NCBI RefSeq assembly: GCF_000787715.1 | Contig: NZ_BBPI01000035.1 | Span: 1-64,000 of the forward strand | Length of the DNA stretch: 64,000 nt | Direction of reading: 5' to 3' | Origin: Sphingomonas parapaucimobilis NBRC 15100 | GTDB lineage: Bacteria > Pseudomonadota > Alphaproteobacteria > Sphingomonadales > Sphingomonadaceae | In this document: positions 17,336-26,632 of the stretch, one piece after another | How positions within the stretch are numbered: the first letter of the stretch is position 1 | Layout of the letters: each line of letters starts with the position of its first letter | The notes under the pieces: generated by a model | Database searches by the model: none | What the model was told of the DNA's origin: nothing | What the model saw: only the letters and a program-made list of their open reading frames with translations | Translations under genes and position numbers: made by a program

Positions 17336-17442
17336 CTCCCCTCCCCTTCAGGGGAGGGGCCGGGGGTGGGGCGCTTCCACAAGTGCGGTATCAAATGGCG
17401 AGGCCCCACCCCAACCCCTCCCCTGAAGGGGAGGGGTTGGGG
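17336..17442. repeat. Inverted REP pair, type A
   Basis: Two inverted copies of the CTCCCCTTCAGGGGAGGGG element are separated by about 35 bases. They lie between the fucP promoter region and the 3' end of the amidotransferase-like gene. The stretch between 17195 and 17472 holds no gene; on the minus strand a weak TTGCCA/TAGAGT promoter-like pair near 17245-17275 could serve fucP. Confidence 0.8.
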
Positions 17443-17472
17443 CCGATTGACTGAAACTAGCAAACCCCCTCG

Positions 17473-18213
17473 TCAGGCGTGACCGCGCACCGACTCGCCC
17501 AGCATGGTGAAGAAGCCGCGCGCCACGCCGCAGGTCGCAATGTCCCATTCGGGATGCCATTGCACCGCCAGCACGTCTGCGCCGCAGCCGGGCGCGCGGA
17601 ACGCCTCGATCAGTCCGTCTTCGGCATCGCGTGCCTCGACCACCAGGCCATAGCCCAGCCGGTCGACACCCTGCTGATGCACCGAATTGACCTCGACCCG
17701 GCGATGCCCGCTGCGCCCGGCCAGCGCGCCGCCGGGCATCAGGTCGACCGGATGGTGATGGCCGAACAGCATGTCGTAATCGCCTTCCCACGATCCGCGA
17801 TGATGGCGCGGCAGGCCGCCCAAGCAGGTCAGCGACCCGCCGAACAGCACATTGATCTCCTGCATCCCCCGGCAGATACCGAACACCGTCTTGCCGCGCT
17901 CGATCATCCGCCCGGCCAGCGCCAGCGCAACCGAGTCCCGCTGCGGGTCGCAGGCTTGCGGGGCCAGTTCGGCGCAATCGCCATATTGCGCGGGCGCGAC
18001 ATGCGACCGTCCGCCGGTCAGCAGCAGCCCGTCGAGCATGTCGGCCATCAGCGCAGTGTCGACCGCTTCCGGCACGGCGGGGACGATCAGCACGCTGGCA
18101 CCACACAGCTGGACCAGCGGATCGATGAAGCGCGTCGCGACCGCCTGGATCGGGCGGTTCGACACCTCATTGCCGCACATCAGGCCGATGACCGGTTTGC
18201 GCCCCTGCTTCAT
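17473..18213 (-). CDS. Class I glutamine amidotransferase-like hydrolase (PuuD family)
   Basis: A 246-residue protein of the gamma-glutamyl-GABA hydrolase (peptidase C26) type. The nucleophile Cys is in [11 protein letters not shown] and the His-Glu pair in VQWHPEWD. The family cleaves gamma-glutamyl bonds, as PuuD does in putrescine breakdown. No other puu gene is present. It overlaps the serine acetyltransferase gene by 4 bases (ATGA), so the two are co-expressed, which hints at a role with gamma-glutamyl or thiol compounds. The substrate is unknown. Confidence 0.85.
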   Translation of the reverse strand: MKQGRKPVIGLMCGNEVSNRPIQAVATRFIDPLVQLCGASVLIVPAVPEAVDTALMADMLDGLLLTGGRSHVAPAQYGDCAELAPQACDPQRDSVALALAGRMIERGKTVFGICRGMQEINVLFGGSLTCLGGLPRHHRGSWEGDYDMLFGHHHPVDLMPGGALAGRSGHRRVEVNSVHQQGVDRLGYGLVVEARDAEDGLIEAFRAPGCGADVLAVQWHPEWDIATCGVARGFFTMLGESVRGHA

Positions 18214-19184
18214 GCCGTCCCCTCCAATTCCTGCCGCAGCGCCCGCCCCTCGGCGCGTGGCAGGGCCAGCGCCTCGGGCTGGACGAGCACGCTGTCCGGC
18301 TCGACATCGGTCAGCAGCCAGACATTGCCCCCGATCACCGAGCGCGCTCCGATCGTCACCCGCCCCAGGATCGTCGCGCCCGCATAGATGATGACGTCAT
18401 CCTCGACGATGGGATGGCGCGCAAAGCGGTCGCGCGGGGAGCGCGGCGCGGTGCCCAGTGCCGAGCGCGCGCCCAGCGTCACATGCTGATAGACGCGCAC
18501 CCGCTCGCCGATGATCGCGGTCTCGCCGACGACGACGCCGGTGCCATGGTCGATGAAGAAGTGCCGCCCGATGGTCGCGCCCGGATGGATGTCGATCCCG
18601 GTCCGTTCATTGGCCAGTTCGGAGATCATCCGCGCCACGATCGGTGCGCCCAGCGCGTTCAGCTCATGCGCGATACGGTGGTGCAGGCTGGCGATGGCAC
18701 CGGGATAGCAGAGCAATATCTCATCGACGCTGCGCGCGGCGGGATCGGCCAGGAACGCCGCCTCGACATCGCTGTCGATCAGCTCGCGCACCTGCGGCAG
18801 CGTGGCACCGAACAGCCGCGACACCAGCGCCGCCTGCTCGGGCGGGAAGGCCGCATCGACATCCTTCTGCCAATAGGCCAGCTCCGCGCCGATCTTGCGT
18901 TCCAAGGCGGTCAGCGCGGCGAGCAGCTTGGCGGCGACGAAGCGATCCTCCTCCTGCACACCGCCGCGAAAATGGCCCAGACGACGCGGATAGAGCGCGG
19001 CGGCGACCAGCGCGACGACATCCTCGACCCCGCTGCGCGAGGGAAAACGCTCGACATCGCGGCCCGCATCCTGCCGCACCCGCCAGCCATGCCGGGCGGT
19101 GCGCAACGCCGATACGATGCCGTCGATGCCCGTCGGGGCATGACCCTGAACGAGGGTATCCGTCATCAGCCGTCCGGTCGTCAT
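18210..19184 (-). CDS. Serine O-acetyltransferase (CysE/EpsC-like)
   Basis: A 324-residue acyltransferase. The N-terminal helical region (residues 1-160) is followed by a left-handed beta-helix of hexapeptide repeats with [21 protein letters not shown], the serine acetyltransferase signature, then [16 protein letters not shown]. It makes O-acetylserine for cysteine synthesis. The start at 19184 follows GGAGG by 6 bases; an upstream ATG pair at 19208 lacks a ribosome site and falls inside a palindrome. It is longer than E. coli CysE, like EpsC-type proteins. Coupled to the amidotransferase-like gene. Confidence 0.88.
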   Translation of the reverse strand: MTTGRLMTDTLVQGHAPTGIDGIVSALRTARHGWRVRQDAGRDVERFPSRSGVEDVVALVAAALYPRRLGHFRGGVQEEDRFVAAKLLAALTALERKIGAELAYWQKDVDAAFPPEQAALVSRLFGATLPQVRELIDSDVEAAFLADPAARSVDEILLCYPGAIASLHHRIAHELNALGAPIVARMISELANERTGIDIHPGATIGRHFFIDHGTGVVVGETAIIGERVRVYQHVTLGARSALGTAPRSPRDRFARHPIVEDDVIIYAGATILGRVTIGARSVIGGNVWLLTDVEPDSVLVQPEALALPRAEGRALRQELEGTA

Positions 19185-19206
19185 ATGCGATCCTCCGACT
19201 TCCATC

Positions 19207-19231
19207 ATATCCCATTTGCGAAGTGGGATAT
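19207..19231. promoter_or_regulatory. 25-bp palindrome upstream of the serine acetyltransferase operon
   Basis: A perfect inverted repeat, ATATCCCA-N9-TGGGATAT, lies 23 bases upstream of the chosen start and in the divergent gap before fbp. Its size and placement suit a dimeric regulator. The binding protein is unknown. Confidence 0.5.
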
Positions 19232-19391
19232 AACAGATTTGCTACGGTCCCATAAAGCGCCAGCTTTGCTTAACGTCAGGTTGCGCATGCGAAGAGGCCG
19301 GTCCATGGTCCGCCCGCCACCATGGCTTGGCCCGGCGGGAGGGAGCCCGCGGGGCCGATCATCCCCCCCCCGGCCCTTCCCGGAGCAATCG

Positions 19392-20411
19392 ATGACGACG
19401 CCGCGCCAGACGACGCTGACCCGTTTCCTGATCGAGGAGCAGCGCCGCTCCGAAGAGACCTGCCCCGCCGAACTCCGCCTGCTGATCGAAACCGTCGCGC
19501 GCGCGTGCAAGGCGGTGAACCAGGCCATCTCCAAGGGCGCGCTGGGCGATGTGCTCGGCAGCCTGGGCAGCGAGAATGTGCAGGGCGAGGTCCAGAAGAA
19601 GCTGGACGTGATCGCCAACGACCTGCTGCTCGACGCGAACGAATGGGGCGGGCATCTGGCGGCGATGGCGTCGGAGGAGATGGAGACGATCCACCGCATC
19701 CCCAACCGCTTCCCGCGCGGCGAATATCTGTTGCTGTTCGATCCCATCGACGGGTCGAGCAATGTCGATGTCGACCTGTCGGTCGGCACCATCTTCTCGG
19801 TCCTGCGCGCGCCCGAGGATTGCGCAGGGCGCGAAGTGACCGAGGCCGATTTCCTCCAGCCCGGCCGCGCGCAGGTGGCGGCGGGCTATGCCATTTACGG
19901 TCCGCAGACGTTGCTGGTCCTGACGGTCGGCACCGGCGTCTATGAGTTCACGCTCGACCGCGAGATCGGGTCGTGGCGGCTGACCGACGGGCCGATGCGT
20001 ATTCCGACGGGTACGAAGGAATTCGCGATCAACATGGCGCGCCGCCGCCAATGGTCGCCCGGCATTGCCCGCTATATCGAGGAGCGCATCCTGGGCACCG
20101 AGGGGCCGCTGGGCGAGGATTACAATATGCGCTGGACCGCCTCGATGGTGGCGGACGTCCACCGTATCCTGAAGCGCGGCGGGGTGTTCCTGTATCCGGG
20201 CGACCACCGCAAGGACGGCAAGGCCAAGCTGCGTTTGCTCTATGAAGCGAACCCGATGAGCTTCCTGATCGAGCAGGCGGGCGGCGCGTCGATCGACGGG
20301 GCCATTCCGATCATGGAGGTCGAGGCGGTCGGCCTGCACCAGCGCGTCGGCGTGGTGCTGGGCGATCCCGAAGAGGTGGCGCTGATCGCGGATTATGGGC
20401 GGACGGGGTAA
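19392..20411 (+). CDS. fbp: Class 1 fructose-1,6-bisphosphatase
   Basis: A 339-residue FBPase. The metal and substrate site [20 protein letters not shown] and the C-terminal [14 protein letters not shown] and QRVGVVLG motifs are intact. It hydrolyses fructose-1,6-bisphosphate in gluconeogenesis. ATG at 19392 has GGAGCAATC upstream; the same frame stays open for nearly 1 kb upstream, but that stretch is antisense to the acetyltransferase gene and not family sequence. A GC-rich hairpin-prone stretch (19330-19365) precedes it. It is divergent from the acetyltransferase operon. Confidence 0.95.
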   Translation: MTTPRQTTLTRFLIEEQRRSEETCPAELRLLIETVARACKAVNQAISKGALGDVLGSLGSENVQGEVQKKLDVIANDLLLDANEWGGHLAAMASEEMETIHRIPNRFPRGEYLLLFDPIDGSSNVDVDLSVGTIFSVLRAPEDCAGREVTEADFLQPGRAQVAAGYAIYGPQTLLVLTVGTGVYEFTLDREIGSWRLTDGPMRIPTGTKEFAINMARRRQWSPGIARYIEERILGTEGPLGEDYNMRWTASMVADVHRILKRGGVFLYPGDHRKDGKAKLRLLYEANPMSFLIEQAGGASIDGAIPIMEVEAVGLHQRVGVVLGDPEEVALIADYGRTG

Positions 20412-20457
20412 GGCTTCGTTCCCCGGGGCGGCGGAGGAGGAGGGAACTTCTACCTAC

Positions 20458-20550
20458 CTCCGTTCAGCCTGAGCGTAGTCGAAGGCCAAGGGAAACCCCT
20501 GCGGCAGGGTCCGGGGCGTGCACTTCGACTTCGCTCAGCGCGAACGGAGG
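20458..20550. repeat. Inverted pair of type B repeats
   Basis: CTCCGTTCAGCCTGAGCG and its inverted partner CGCTCAGCGCGAACGGAG bracket a short unrelated spacer. They lie between the convergent fbp and LacI genes and may terminate both. Confidence 0.8.
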
Positions 20551-20556
20551 TGAGGT

Positions 20557-21609
20557 TTATGAGGCGGTAAGCCCCACCGATTCCCGCACCACCAGCTCGA
20601 AATCCACCACCCGGTCCTCCACCACCCGCGAGCGCAGCGCCGCCAGCACCTGCTCGACCGCACGAAAGGCCATGTCGCCGACCGGCTGGCGGATCACGGT
20701 CAGCGGTGGCCAGAGCCGCGCCGCGATCGCGGTGTCGTCGAATCCGGTGACCGCCAGTTCGTCCGGCAGCCGCAGGCCCCGGCGAGACGCCTCACCGATC
20801 AGCCCCGCCGCCATGTCGTCGCTGCTGCACAGGATCGCGCTCGGCCGATCGGGTCGGTCGAGCAGTTCCCGCCCCGCCGCCGCGCCCGCCGCCGGATCGA
20901 ACCCGGCGCGCACGACCAGTGCGGGATCATAGGCCAGGCCGCCCGCCGCCAGCCCGTCGCGAAAGCCCGCCAGCCGCTCGTCGGCGACCGAGAAATGCTG
21001 CGGCCCCGCCAGGAAGCCGATGCGGCGATGCCCGGCCTCCACGACATGCGCGGTCATCGCCGCCATCGCCGCGCGATTGTCGATCCGCACGGTCGCCATG
21101 TCGGGCATGGTCTGCCCCGTCGCGATCGCCGCCGCCGCGACGCCCAGTTCCTCGAACAGGCCCGATCCGCTCAGCAATTCGGCAAAGGGGGGCAGCAGCA
21201 GCACCGCCGCCGCGCCGCTCTGCACCAGCGTGCGCAGCGCTGCCTCGGCCGACGCGCGGGTCAGCCCTTCCTCGGCCTGGGCGATGAATTGCAGGCCCCT
21301 CGCATTGCTCGCCCGCAGCGCACCGAGCAGCACCGAGTCGATGAACGGGGTGCCCTTGTCGCTGTATAAAAGGCCCAAAGTCGTCGCCCGCGCCTTGGCC
21401 AGCCGCCGCGCCGCGACATTGGGGACATAGCCCAGCGCCTCGATCGCCGCGAGCACGGCGTCGCGTGTCGCGGGGCTGACCCGGCCTGCGCCGTTGATGA
21501 CGTTGGACACGGTCATCGCCGACACCCCCGCCCGCTCGCCGACCGCGCGGATGGTGACGCCTTCGGGGCGTTTGGTAGGGATGGAGGGCTTTGCGGTGGA
21601 CGAGGTCAA
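20557..21609 (-). CDS. LacI-family transcriptional regulator
   Basis: A 350-residue LacI/GalR repressor. It has an N-terminal helix-turn-helix and hinge (VTIRAVGERAGVSAMTVSNVINGAGRVSPATRDAV...YVPNVAARRL, residues 18-70) and a periplasmic-binding-like effector domain. The only plausible start is TTG at 21609; the GGGGAGGGG of an adjoining REP element lies just upstream and may serve as its ribosome site. It is next to the glycoside oxidation operon and is its likely repressor, with a matching operator candidate at 29503. Confidence 0.88.
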   Translation of the reverse strand: MTSSTAKPSIPTKRPEGVTIRAVGERAGVSAMTVSNVINGAGRVSPATRDAVLAAIEALGYVPNVAARRLAKARATTLGLLYSDKGTPFIDSVLLGALRASNARGLQFIAQAEEGLTRASAEAALRTLVQSGAAAVLLLPPFAELLSGSGLFEELGVAAAAIATGQTMPDMATVRIDNRAAMAAMTAHVVEAGHRRIGFLAGPQHFSVADERLAGFRDGLAAGGLAYDPALVVRAGFDPAAGAAAGRELLDRPDRPSAILCSSDDMAAGLIGEASRRGLRLPDELAVTGFDDTAIAARLWPPLTVIRQPVGDMAFRAVEQVLAALRSRVVEDRVVDFELVVRESVGLTAS

Positions 21610-21617
21610 AGAAAAGC

Positions 21618-21715
21618 GCCCCTCCCCTTCAGGGGAGGGGATGGGGGTGGGGCGCTTCCGCAGGCGGAAAGCACTTGGTGAGGCCCCACCCCAACCCCTC
21701 CCCTGAAGGGGAGGG
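21618..21715. repeat. Inverted REP pair, type A, abutting the LacI start
   Basis: Two inverted CTCCCCTTCAGGGGAGGGG elements are separated by a spacer with its own small hairpin (CTTCCGCAGGCGGAAAG). The pair fills the gap between the LacI gene start and the GMC oxidoreductase stop. Confidence 0.8.
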
Positions 21716-21748
21716 ACTTTGCCCAGATCAACTCGACGGCCTCCAACC

Positions 21749-23431
21749 TCAGACCGCCCCCGCCTTCAGCCCCTTGACCGCATGGTCCGCCGCCCGCGCG
21801 GTCAGCGCCATGAAGGTCAGCGAGGGGTTCACGCACGACACCGACGCCATTTGCGCCCCGTCCGTGACATAGAGATTGGACGCGTCATGCGCCTGGCTCC
21901 ATTTGTTGAGCACCGATTGGCGGGGGTCCGCGCCCATGCGCGCGCCGCCCATTTCGTGGATCGCGTCGCCGGGCACATGCTCGGACTCGCCGCTGGTCAC
22001 GTTCTTCAGCCCCGCCGCGCGCAGCATCGCCTCGCCCTCGCGCCGGGCGTCGGCCATCATCTTCAACTCGTTGTCGCGGAAGGTCACATCGAACCTCATC
22101 AGCGGCACGCCGAAGCGATCGACCTTGCTGGAATGCAGCGACACGCGATTATCCTCATAGGGCAGGCATTCGCCGAACGCGCCCATGCTGAACTGCCACG
22201 GGCCATAGCGGCGCATCCCATGCTTCATCTCCGCGCCGAAGCCGACCGGCTTGGCGGCGTTGCGATAGGCCGAACCCTGATAGCCATAACCGCGCCGGAA
22301 CCCCAGCCCCTCGTCGCCCTTCAGGTTGCGGAAGCGCGGCACATAGACCCCGCCCGGACGACGGCCATATTCGATCAGGTCGTCCATGCCCGGAATCTCG
22401 CCCGACACGCCGACGCGGAAGATATGGTCCATGACATAGCGGCCCAGCGTCCCGCTGCTGTCGAAATGGCTGCGCTCCGAGCCGGGCGCGCGCGAGTTCA
22501 TCAGGATCTGCACCGACGCCATGGCCGAGGCGCAGACAAAGACGAGATTCGCCTGGACCGTCTGTGCCTGCCCGGTCTTGGCATCGACATAGCGGACGCC
22601 GGTGACTTTCTTCTTGGCGGGGTCATAGTCGATCCCCGTCACCACCGCATCCGACTGAAGCGTCAGCCGCCCGGTTGCGCGCGCGGCAGGCAGCGTCACG
22701 GCTTGCGTCGAGAAATAGGCGCCGAAGGAGCAGCCATTGCCGCACTGGTTGCGGAACTGGCATTTCGTGCGGTTCTGGTCGGGCTTGTCCTCGGTCATGT
22801 TGGACAGGCGGGTGTGGATCAGCTTGCGGCCGGGAAACTGGCCTTCCAGCCGCTCCTTCAGCCACTTCTCCGCCACGTTCATCGGCATCGGCGGCTGGAA
22901 CTCGCTATCCGGCAGATAGGGTAGATTCTCCCGCGAGCCCGAGACACCGATATATTTCTCAACATAGGAATACCAGGGCGCGACATCCTCGTACCGGATC
23001 GGCCAGTCGGCGGCGACGCCCTCGCGCTTGTTCGCCTCGAAATCGTCCGCGCTCCAGCGGAACGACCAGCGCCCCCAGATCAGCGACTTGCCGCCAACCG
23101 CAGCGGGCCGGATCCAGTAGAATTTGCTCCCCTCGTCATAGGCATAGGGGTTCAGCCGGTCGTCATTGTAGAATTTCTGGTTGCTGGGGGCGACATAACC
23201 CTGCTTGGCGATGAAATAATCGCTCTCCAGCAAGGGCTTTGGCATGATGTTGCGCGCGGGCACCTCGAACGGCGGCTTGCCGTCATAGGGATAGCCCTCG
23301 CCATGCTCGACCATGACGCCGCGGTCGAGCATCAGCACGCGCAGGCCCTTTTCGGTCAGTTCCTTGGCGGCGAAACCGCCGCTGATCCCCGACCCGATCA
23401 CGATCGCGTCGAAACGGTTCGTCGCCGCCAT
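21749..23431 (-). CDS. GMC-family FAD-dependent oxidoreductase (glucoside 3-dehydrogenase large subunit-like)
   Basis: A 560-residue GMC oxidoreductase. It has the FAD-binding dinucleotide motif IGSGISGGFAAKEL near residue 12, a Cys-rich segment (CQFRNQCGNGCSFGA) expected to hold an Fe-S or Cys cluster as in the bacterial gluconate/glucoside dehydrogenases, and the C-terminal His-Asn region (GDAIHEMGGARMG...VSCVNPSLTFMALTAR). It has no signal peptide and probably crosses the membrane with its Tat-bearing small subunit. It likely oxidises glycosides at C3 of the sugar, passing electrons to cytochrome c. Last gene of the operon. Confidence 0.87.
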   Translation of the reverse strand: MAATNRFDAIVIGSGISGGFAAKELTEKGLRVLMLDRGVMVEHGEGYPYDGKPPFEVPARNIMPKPLLESDYFIAKQGYVAPSNQKFYNDDRLNPYAYDEGSKFYWIRPAAVGGKSLIWGRWSFRWSADDFEANKREGVAADWPIRYEDVAPWYSYVEKYIGVSGSRENLPYLPDSEFQPPMPMNVAEKWLKERLEGQFPGRKLIHTRLSNMTEDKPDQNRTKCQFRNQCGNGCSFGAYFSTQAVTLPAARATGRLTLQSDAVVTGIDYDPAKKKVTGVRYVDAKTGQAQTVQANLVFVCASAMASVQILMNSRAPGSERSHFDSSGTLGRYVMDHIFRVGVSGEIPGMDDLIEYGRRPGGVYVPRFRNLKGDEGLGFRRGYGYQGSAYRNAAKPVGFGAEMKHGMRRYGPWQFSMGAFGECLPYEDNRVSLHSSKVDRFGVPLMRFDVTFRDNELKMMADARREGEAMLRAAGLKNVTSGESEHVPGDAIHEMGGARMGADPRQSVLNKWSQAHDASNLYVTDGAQMASVSCVNPSLTFMALTARAADHAVKGLKAGAV

Positions 23432-23461
23432 GGCTATCCTCCCTATATCGTTCTTGTCGTT

Positions 23462-24295
23462 TTAGAATCGAAGCGCTTTCAGCGTCCGGTAGCTGGTCGT
23501 GATGTCGGGCAGATAGGGCGCGGGCGCCTGGTCGTTCTCGACATAGAAATGCTTCACGCCCGCCAGGCCATTGAGCTTGAAGAGCGAGGCGAAGTCGATC
23601 TTGCCCGCACCCACCGCGGTCATGCTGCCGTCGGCGCGCGCGTCCTTGACGTGATAGGCATAGATGCGCCCGGCCAGCCGCCGGATCAGCCCCGCCGCAT
23701 CCTCGCCCGCATGGATCGCCCAGTACAGATCGATCTCGACCTTCACGAGCGTCGGATCGGTGCCCTTGAGCAACCGGTCGTACAGGCTGATGCCGCCGGG
23801 CTTGTTGGTGAATTCGAAGTCGTGATTGTGATAGGCGAAACCCAGCCCCGCCGCCTTCAACTGCGCGGCGAAGCGATTGATGTTGGGCAGCGCCGCGTTC
23901 CAGCCCGCCTCGGTCCGATGCCGATCGATCATGTACGGCAGAATGATGGTATCCGAACCCAGCGTCTTGGCCATCGCGACGCACTTGTCGAACTTGCCGA
24001 GCAGCAACTCATAGGGGACATGGATCGATGGCGCCTTCAGCCCCAGCCGGTCCTGCGTACGGCGGAGCATGGCATGATCCATCGCGTCATAGCCGCCCCC
24101 GCCATATTCGACTTCGCGGTAGCCGATCTTGGCCACCGCCTCCAGGGTCTTGACCGGATCGGCCGCGAACAGCTCGCGGATCGTATAAAGCTGGAGCCCG
24201 ATGGCGCCGAGCTTCGCGGCCTGCGCCATGCCCGGCAGCATCGCCGCCGCGCCTAAGCCCAGCCCCGCGCCCATGAGAGAACGACGATCGATCAT
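23462..24295 (-). CDS. Periplasmic sugar-phosphate isomerase/epimerase-like TIM barrel protein
   Basis: A 277-residue xylose-isomerase-like TIM barrel (AP endonuclease 2 superfamily). It starts with a Tat signal peptide (DRRSLMGAGLGLGAAAML, cleavage near AQA), so it acts in the periplasm. Metal-site segments such as FAYHNHDFEF and VKVEIDLYWAIHAGED are visible. It sits between the GMC and gluconate-dehydrogenase-subunit-3-like genes and overlaps the latter by 4 bases. Members next to GMC oxidoreductases are implicated in 3-keto-glycoside processing; the exact reaction is inferred. Confidence 0.83.
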   Translation of the reverse strand: MIDRRSLMGAGLGLGAAAMLPGMAQAAKLGAIGLQLYTIRELFAADPVKTLEAVAKIGYREVEYGGGGYDAMDHAMLRRTQDRLGLKAPSIHVPYELLLGKFDKCVAMAKTLGSDTIILPYMIDRHRTEAGWNAALPNINRFAAQLKAAGLGFAYHNHDFEFTNKPGGISLYDRLLKGTDPTLVKVEIDLYWAIHAGEDAAGLIRRLAGRIYAYHVKDARADGSMTAVGAGKIDFASLFKLNGLAGVKHFYVENDQAPAPYLPDITTSYRTLKALRF

Positions 24296-24876
24296 GCCGA
24301 ATACACCTTGTTGACCTTGGAATAGGGATAGGCGCCGTCATATTCGCCCGGCACCGGCAGATATTCGCGCTCCTGCGTGATGCCGATCTCCGACGTGTAG
24401 TAGCCGGTGATGACCAGCTGCCGGAACGGCTCGAAGAACGCGCGCCCCTCGGGCAGCACGCCCTCCATCGCCTCGGTCAGCAGCGTGTCCTGTTGCGCGG
24501 GGCTGGCCTTGGCGGCGGGCACCTTGTTGACGCTCTGGCTGCGCGCCTCGATCGCGTTCAGCCCGGCGATGATCGGCACCCGGTCGGCGGGCAGCGACCA
24601 GTCGGCCAGCATCTTTTCGATAAAGGCGGGCACCCCGGCCGCGATCGCACCGGGCGTGTCGGTGGTCGGGATCACGCGGTCGGCCAGCGCGGTCATCGTC
24701 GCGCGCTGGACGGGGGTGAAGACGGCGACGCTGGGCGGGCCGTCGGAGATGACGGGGATGGTGCCGCGCGCCTGCTCCACCGCGCCCGCCGCTCGCGCGA
24801 TCGGCGCGAACAGCGCGGAGCCGAACATGGCGGTGATCCCCGCCAGGGCATGTCTGCGGTCGATATGGGGGGTCAT
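24292..24876 (-). CDS. Gluconate 2-dehydrogenase subunit 3 family protein (Tat-borne small subunit)
   Basis: A 194-residue protein with a Tat signal (DRRHALAGITAMFGSALFAP) and the subunit-3 features TPVQRATMTALADRVIPTTDTPGA and the conserved ITGYYTSEIGITQEREYLP near the C-terminus. In glucoside 3-dehydrogenases and gluconate dehydrogenases this subunit pairs with the FAD subunit and carries it through the Tat pathway. It overlaps both neighbours by 4 bases. Confidence 0.88.
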   Translation of the reverse strand: MTPHIDRRHALAGITAMFGSALFAPIARAAGAVEQARGTIPVISDGPPSVAVFTPVQRATMTALADRVIPTTDTPGAIAAGVPAFIEKMLADWSLPADRVPIIAGLNAIEARSQSVNKVPAAKASPAQQDTLLTEAMEGVLPEGRAFFEPFRQLVITGYYTSEIGITQEREYLPVPGEYDGAYPYSKVNKVYSA

Positions 24877-25700
24877 CGGGCATCCTCCGGCAGGTCCTGC
24901 GCGATCGCCTCGGGCGGCAGCGGACGGACCCAGATATTGCGGAACGAAACGGGCGAGTCATGATCCTGAAGCTGGATCGGCGCGGCATCGCCATGCGCCT
25001 GGTATTTTTCGACCTGTCGCCAGATGGTGGTGCCCAGCATCGCCTGATGATTCTGCACCACCACGCCGTTCAGCAACGCGGTGACATAGGCGGGCCGCAA
25101 CAGCTTGCCGTCCGCCGCGAAGCGTGGCCGCTCGAAGATGATGTCATAGCTCTGCCACTGGCCGGGTTTGCGCGCGGCGTTCACCAGCGGCGGCTTCCAG
25201 GCATAGACCGCACCGACCTGCCCATCGGCATAGGTCGGGTTGTCGTACCCGTCGAGGATCTGCACCTCGTAGCGCTGCATGAACCAGATGCCGCTATTGC
25301 CCCGGTCCTGCGACGATTTCTGCGGCGGGTTGGGCGAGCGGAATTCGAGGTGAAGCTGGACGTCGCCGAAGCTCTGCTTGCTGACCAGCACGCTCTCGGC
25401 CTTGCCGTCGCGCGGGGGCACGGTCATCGCGCCGTCTTTCAATAGCCATGGCTTGCCGCTGGGCGTCCAGGCGTCCATCGAGCGCCCGTCGAACAGCACC
25501 ACCGCGTCGGACGGCGCACCGCCGGGCTGCGCGGCGGGCGTGACGACCTTCGGCGCGGGCCGGTCGGGGTCATGGACATGCCATTTTCCACCGGGCAGCA
25601 TCGGCGTGTCGCGAAAGCCCATGCCCGGCTTGTCCGCCTGCTGACCCTGGGCCACCGCACCACTCGCCACGGCCAATGCGATCAACGATAGCATCCGCAT
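24873..25700 (-). CDS. DUF1080 (3-keto-disaccharide hydrolase/lyase) family protein
   Basis: A 275-residue protein with a Sec signal peptide (MRMLSLIALAVASGAVAQ) and one DUF1080 concanavalin-like fold: VVLFDGRSMDAWT near the start, VQLHLEFRSP, RGNSGIWFMQRYEVQILDGY and the end PVSFRNIWVRPL. Some DUF1080 proteins are 3-keto-glycoside hydrolases or lyases that cleave the glycosidic bond by elimination after C3 oxidation. The start at 25700 is picked because AGGAGG lies 6 bases upstream; an ATG 15 bases earlier overlaps the previous stop. Confidence 0.87.
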   Translation of the reverse strand: MRMLSLIALAVASGAVAQGQQADKPGMGFRDTPMLPGGKWHVHDPDRPAPKVVTPAAQPGGAPSDAVVLFDGRSMDAWTPSGKPWLLKDGAMTVPPRDGKAESVLVSKQSFGDVQLHLEFRSPNPPQKSSQDRGNSGIWFMQRYEVQILDGYDNPTYADGQVGAVYAWKPPLVNAARKPGQWQSYDIIFERPRFAADGKLLRPAYVTALLNGVVVQNHQAMLGTTIWRQVEKYQAHGDAAPIQLQDHDSPVSFRNIWVRPLPPEAIAQDLPEDAR

Positions 25701-25711
25701 CGCTCCCCTCC

Positions 25712-26632
25712 TCATGTTCTCGGATCGATCGCGCGATAGGCGGCGATCAGCTTGTCTTCGCCCGCCCGCCCTTCGACCGAATTGCCATGCTCCATGCCGA
25801 TCACCCCGGCATAGCCCTGTGCCTTCAGGAAGCGGCAGATATTGGCGTAATTGATCTCGCCGCTGCCCGGCTCGTTACGGCCCGGATTGTCGCCGAACTG
25901 GATATAGCCGATCTCGTCCCAGCACAGCTTCATGGTCGGGATCAAATTCCCCGACTGGATCTGCTCGTGATACAGGTCCGCCAGCACCTTCACGCCGGGA
26001 CTGTTCGCCCCGCGCGCCACCGCATAGCCCTCCGCGATCGACTGCATGAAGACGCCCGGATGGTTGGTCCGCGTGTTGAGCGGCTCCATCACCAGCGCCA
26101 TCCCGTGCGGCGCGACGATGTCGCCCGCGCGGCGCATCACGTCGATGATCCGGCCCATCTGGATTGCGGGGTGCAGCTTCTTGTCCATAAAGCCGGTGAC
26201 GACGGTCATCCGCGTCGCGCCGACCCGCTTGGCGACATCGACCGCGCTGGTCACGTCGGCGAGGAAGGCCTGCCGTTCGCCCTCGTCGTCACCACCCAGC
26301 AGGGGGCGCGACTCCGACCATTTGGGCATCGACGCGACGAACACGCCCATCGTCATCTTCCGGTCGCGCAATGCCTTGGCGATCGCCTCCTGCTCGGCCA
26401 CGGGGCGGAGGCGGTATTCATTGTCCTCCCACGCCCAGAAGCCCTGATCGGCGGCATAGGCGATCTGCTCGACCGAGCTGTCGCCCCGGCTGGCGAAGCT
26501 GCCCAGATGCGGCGCGAAGCCGAGGGTAAAACGCGCGGCATTCGAGGACTTGCCCGATTTCCGGCCCGCCAGCGCGGCGGCGGGGACAGCGGCGGCCAGG
26601 CCACCCATGACGGTACGACGCGACCAGTTCAT
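25712..26632 (-). CDS. Periplasmic hydroxypyruvate-isomerase-like TIM barrel protein
   Basis: A 306-residue sugar isomerase/epimerase-type TIM barrel with a Tat-like signal (SRRTVMGGLAAAVPAAALA). Family elements include VMEPLNTRTNHPGVFM (with a metal-binding Glu), VLADLYHEQIQSGN and IGMEHGN. This hydroxypyruvate-isomerase-like branch often sits in sugar-oxidation clusters. It is the second exported barrel here, and its gene overlaps the MFS gene by 4 bases. The substrate is unproven. Confidence 0.82.
   Translation of the reverse strand: MNWSRRTVMGGLAAAVPAAALAGRKSGKSSNAARFTLGFAPHLGSFASRGDSSVEQIAYAADQGFWAWEDNEYRLRPVAEQEAIAKALRDRKMTMGVFVASMPKWSESRPLLGGDDEGERQAFLADVTSAVDVAKRVGATRMTVVTGFMDKKLHPAIQMGRIIDVMRRAGDIVAPHGMALVMEPLNTRTNHPGVFMQSIAEGYAVARGANSPGVKVLADLYHEQIQSGNLIPTMKLCWDEIGYIQFGDNPGRNEPGSGEINYANICRFLKAQGYAGVIGMEHGNSVEGRAGEDKLIAAYRAIDPRT

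Noticed and set aside
18414-19391. Upstream 326-residue in-frame extension of fbp
   Set aside because: It is antisense to the serine acetyltransferase, and FBPase length and ribosome site fit the start at 19392.
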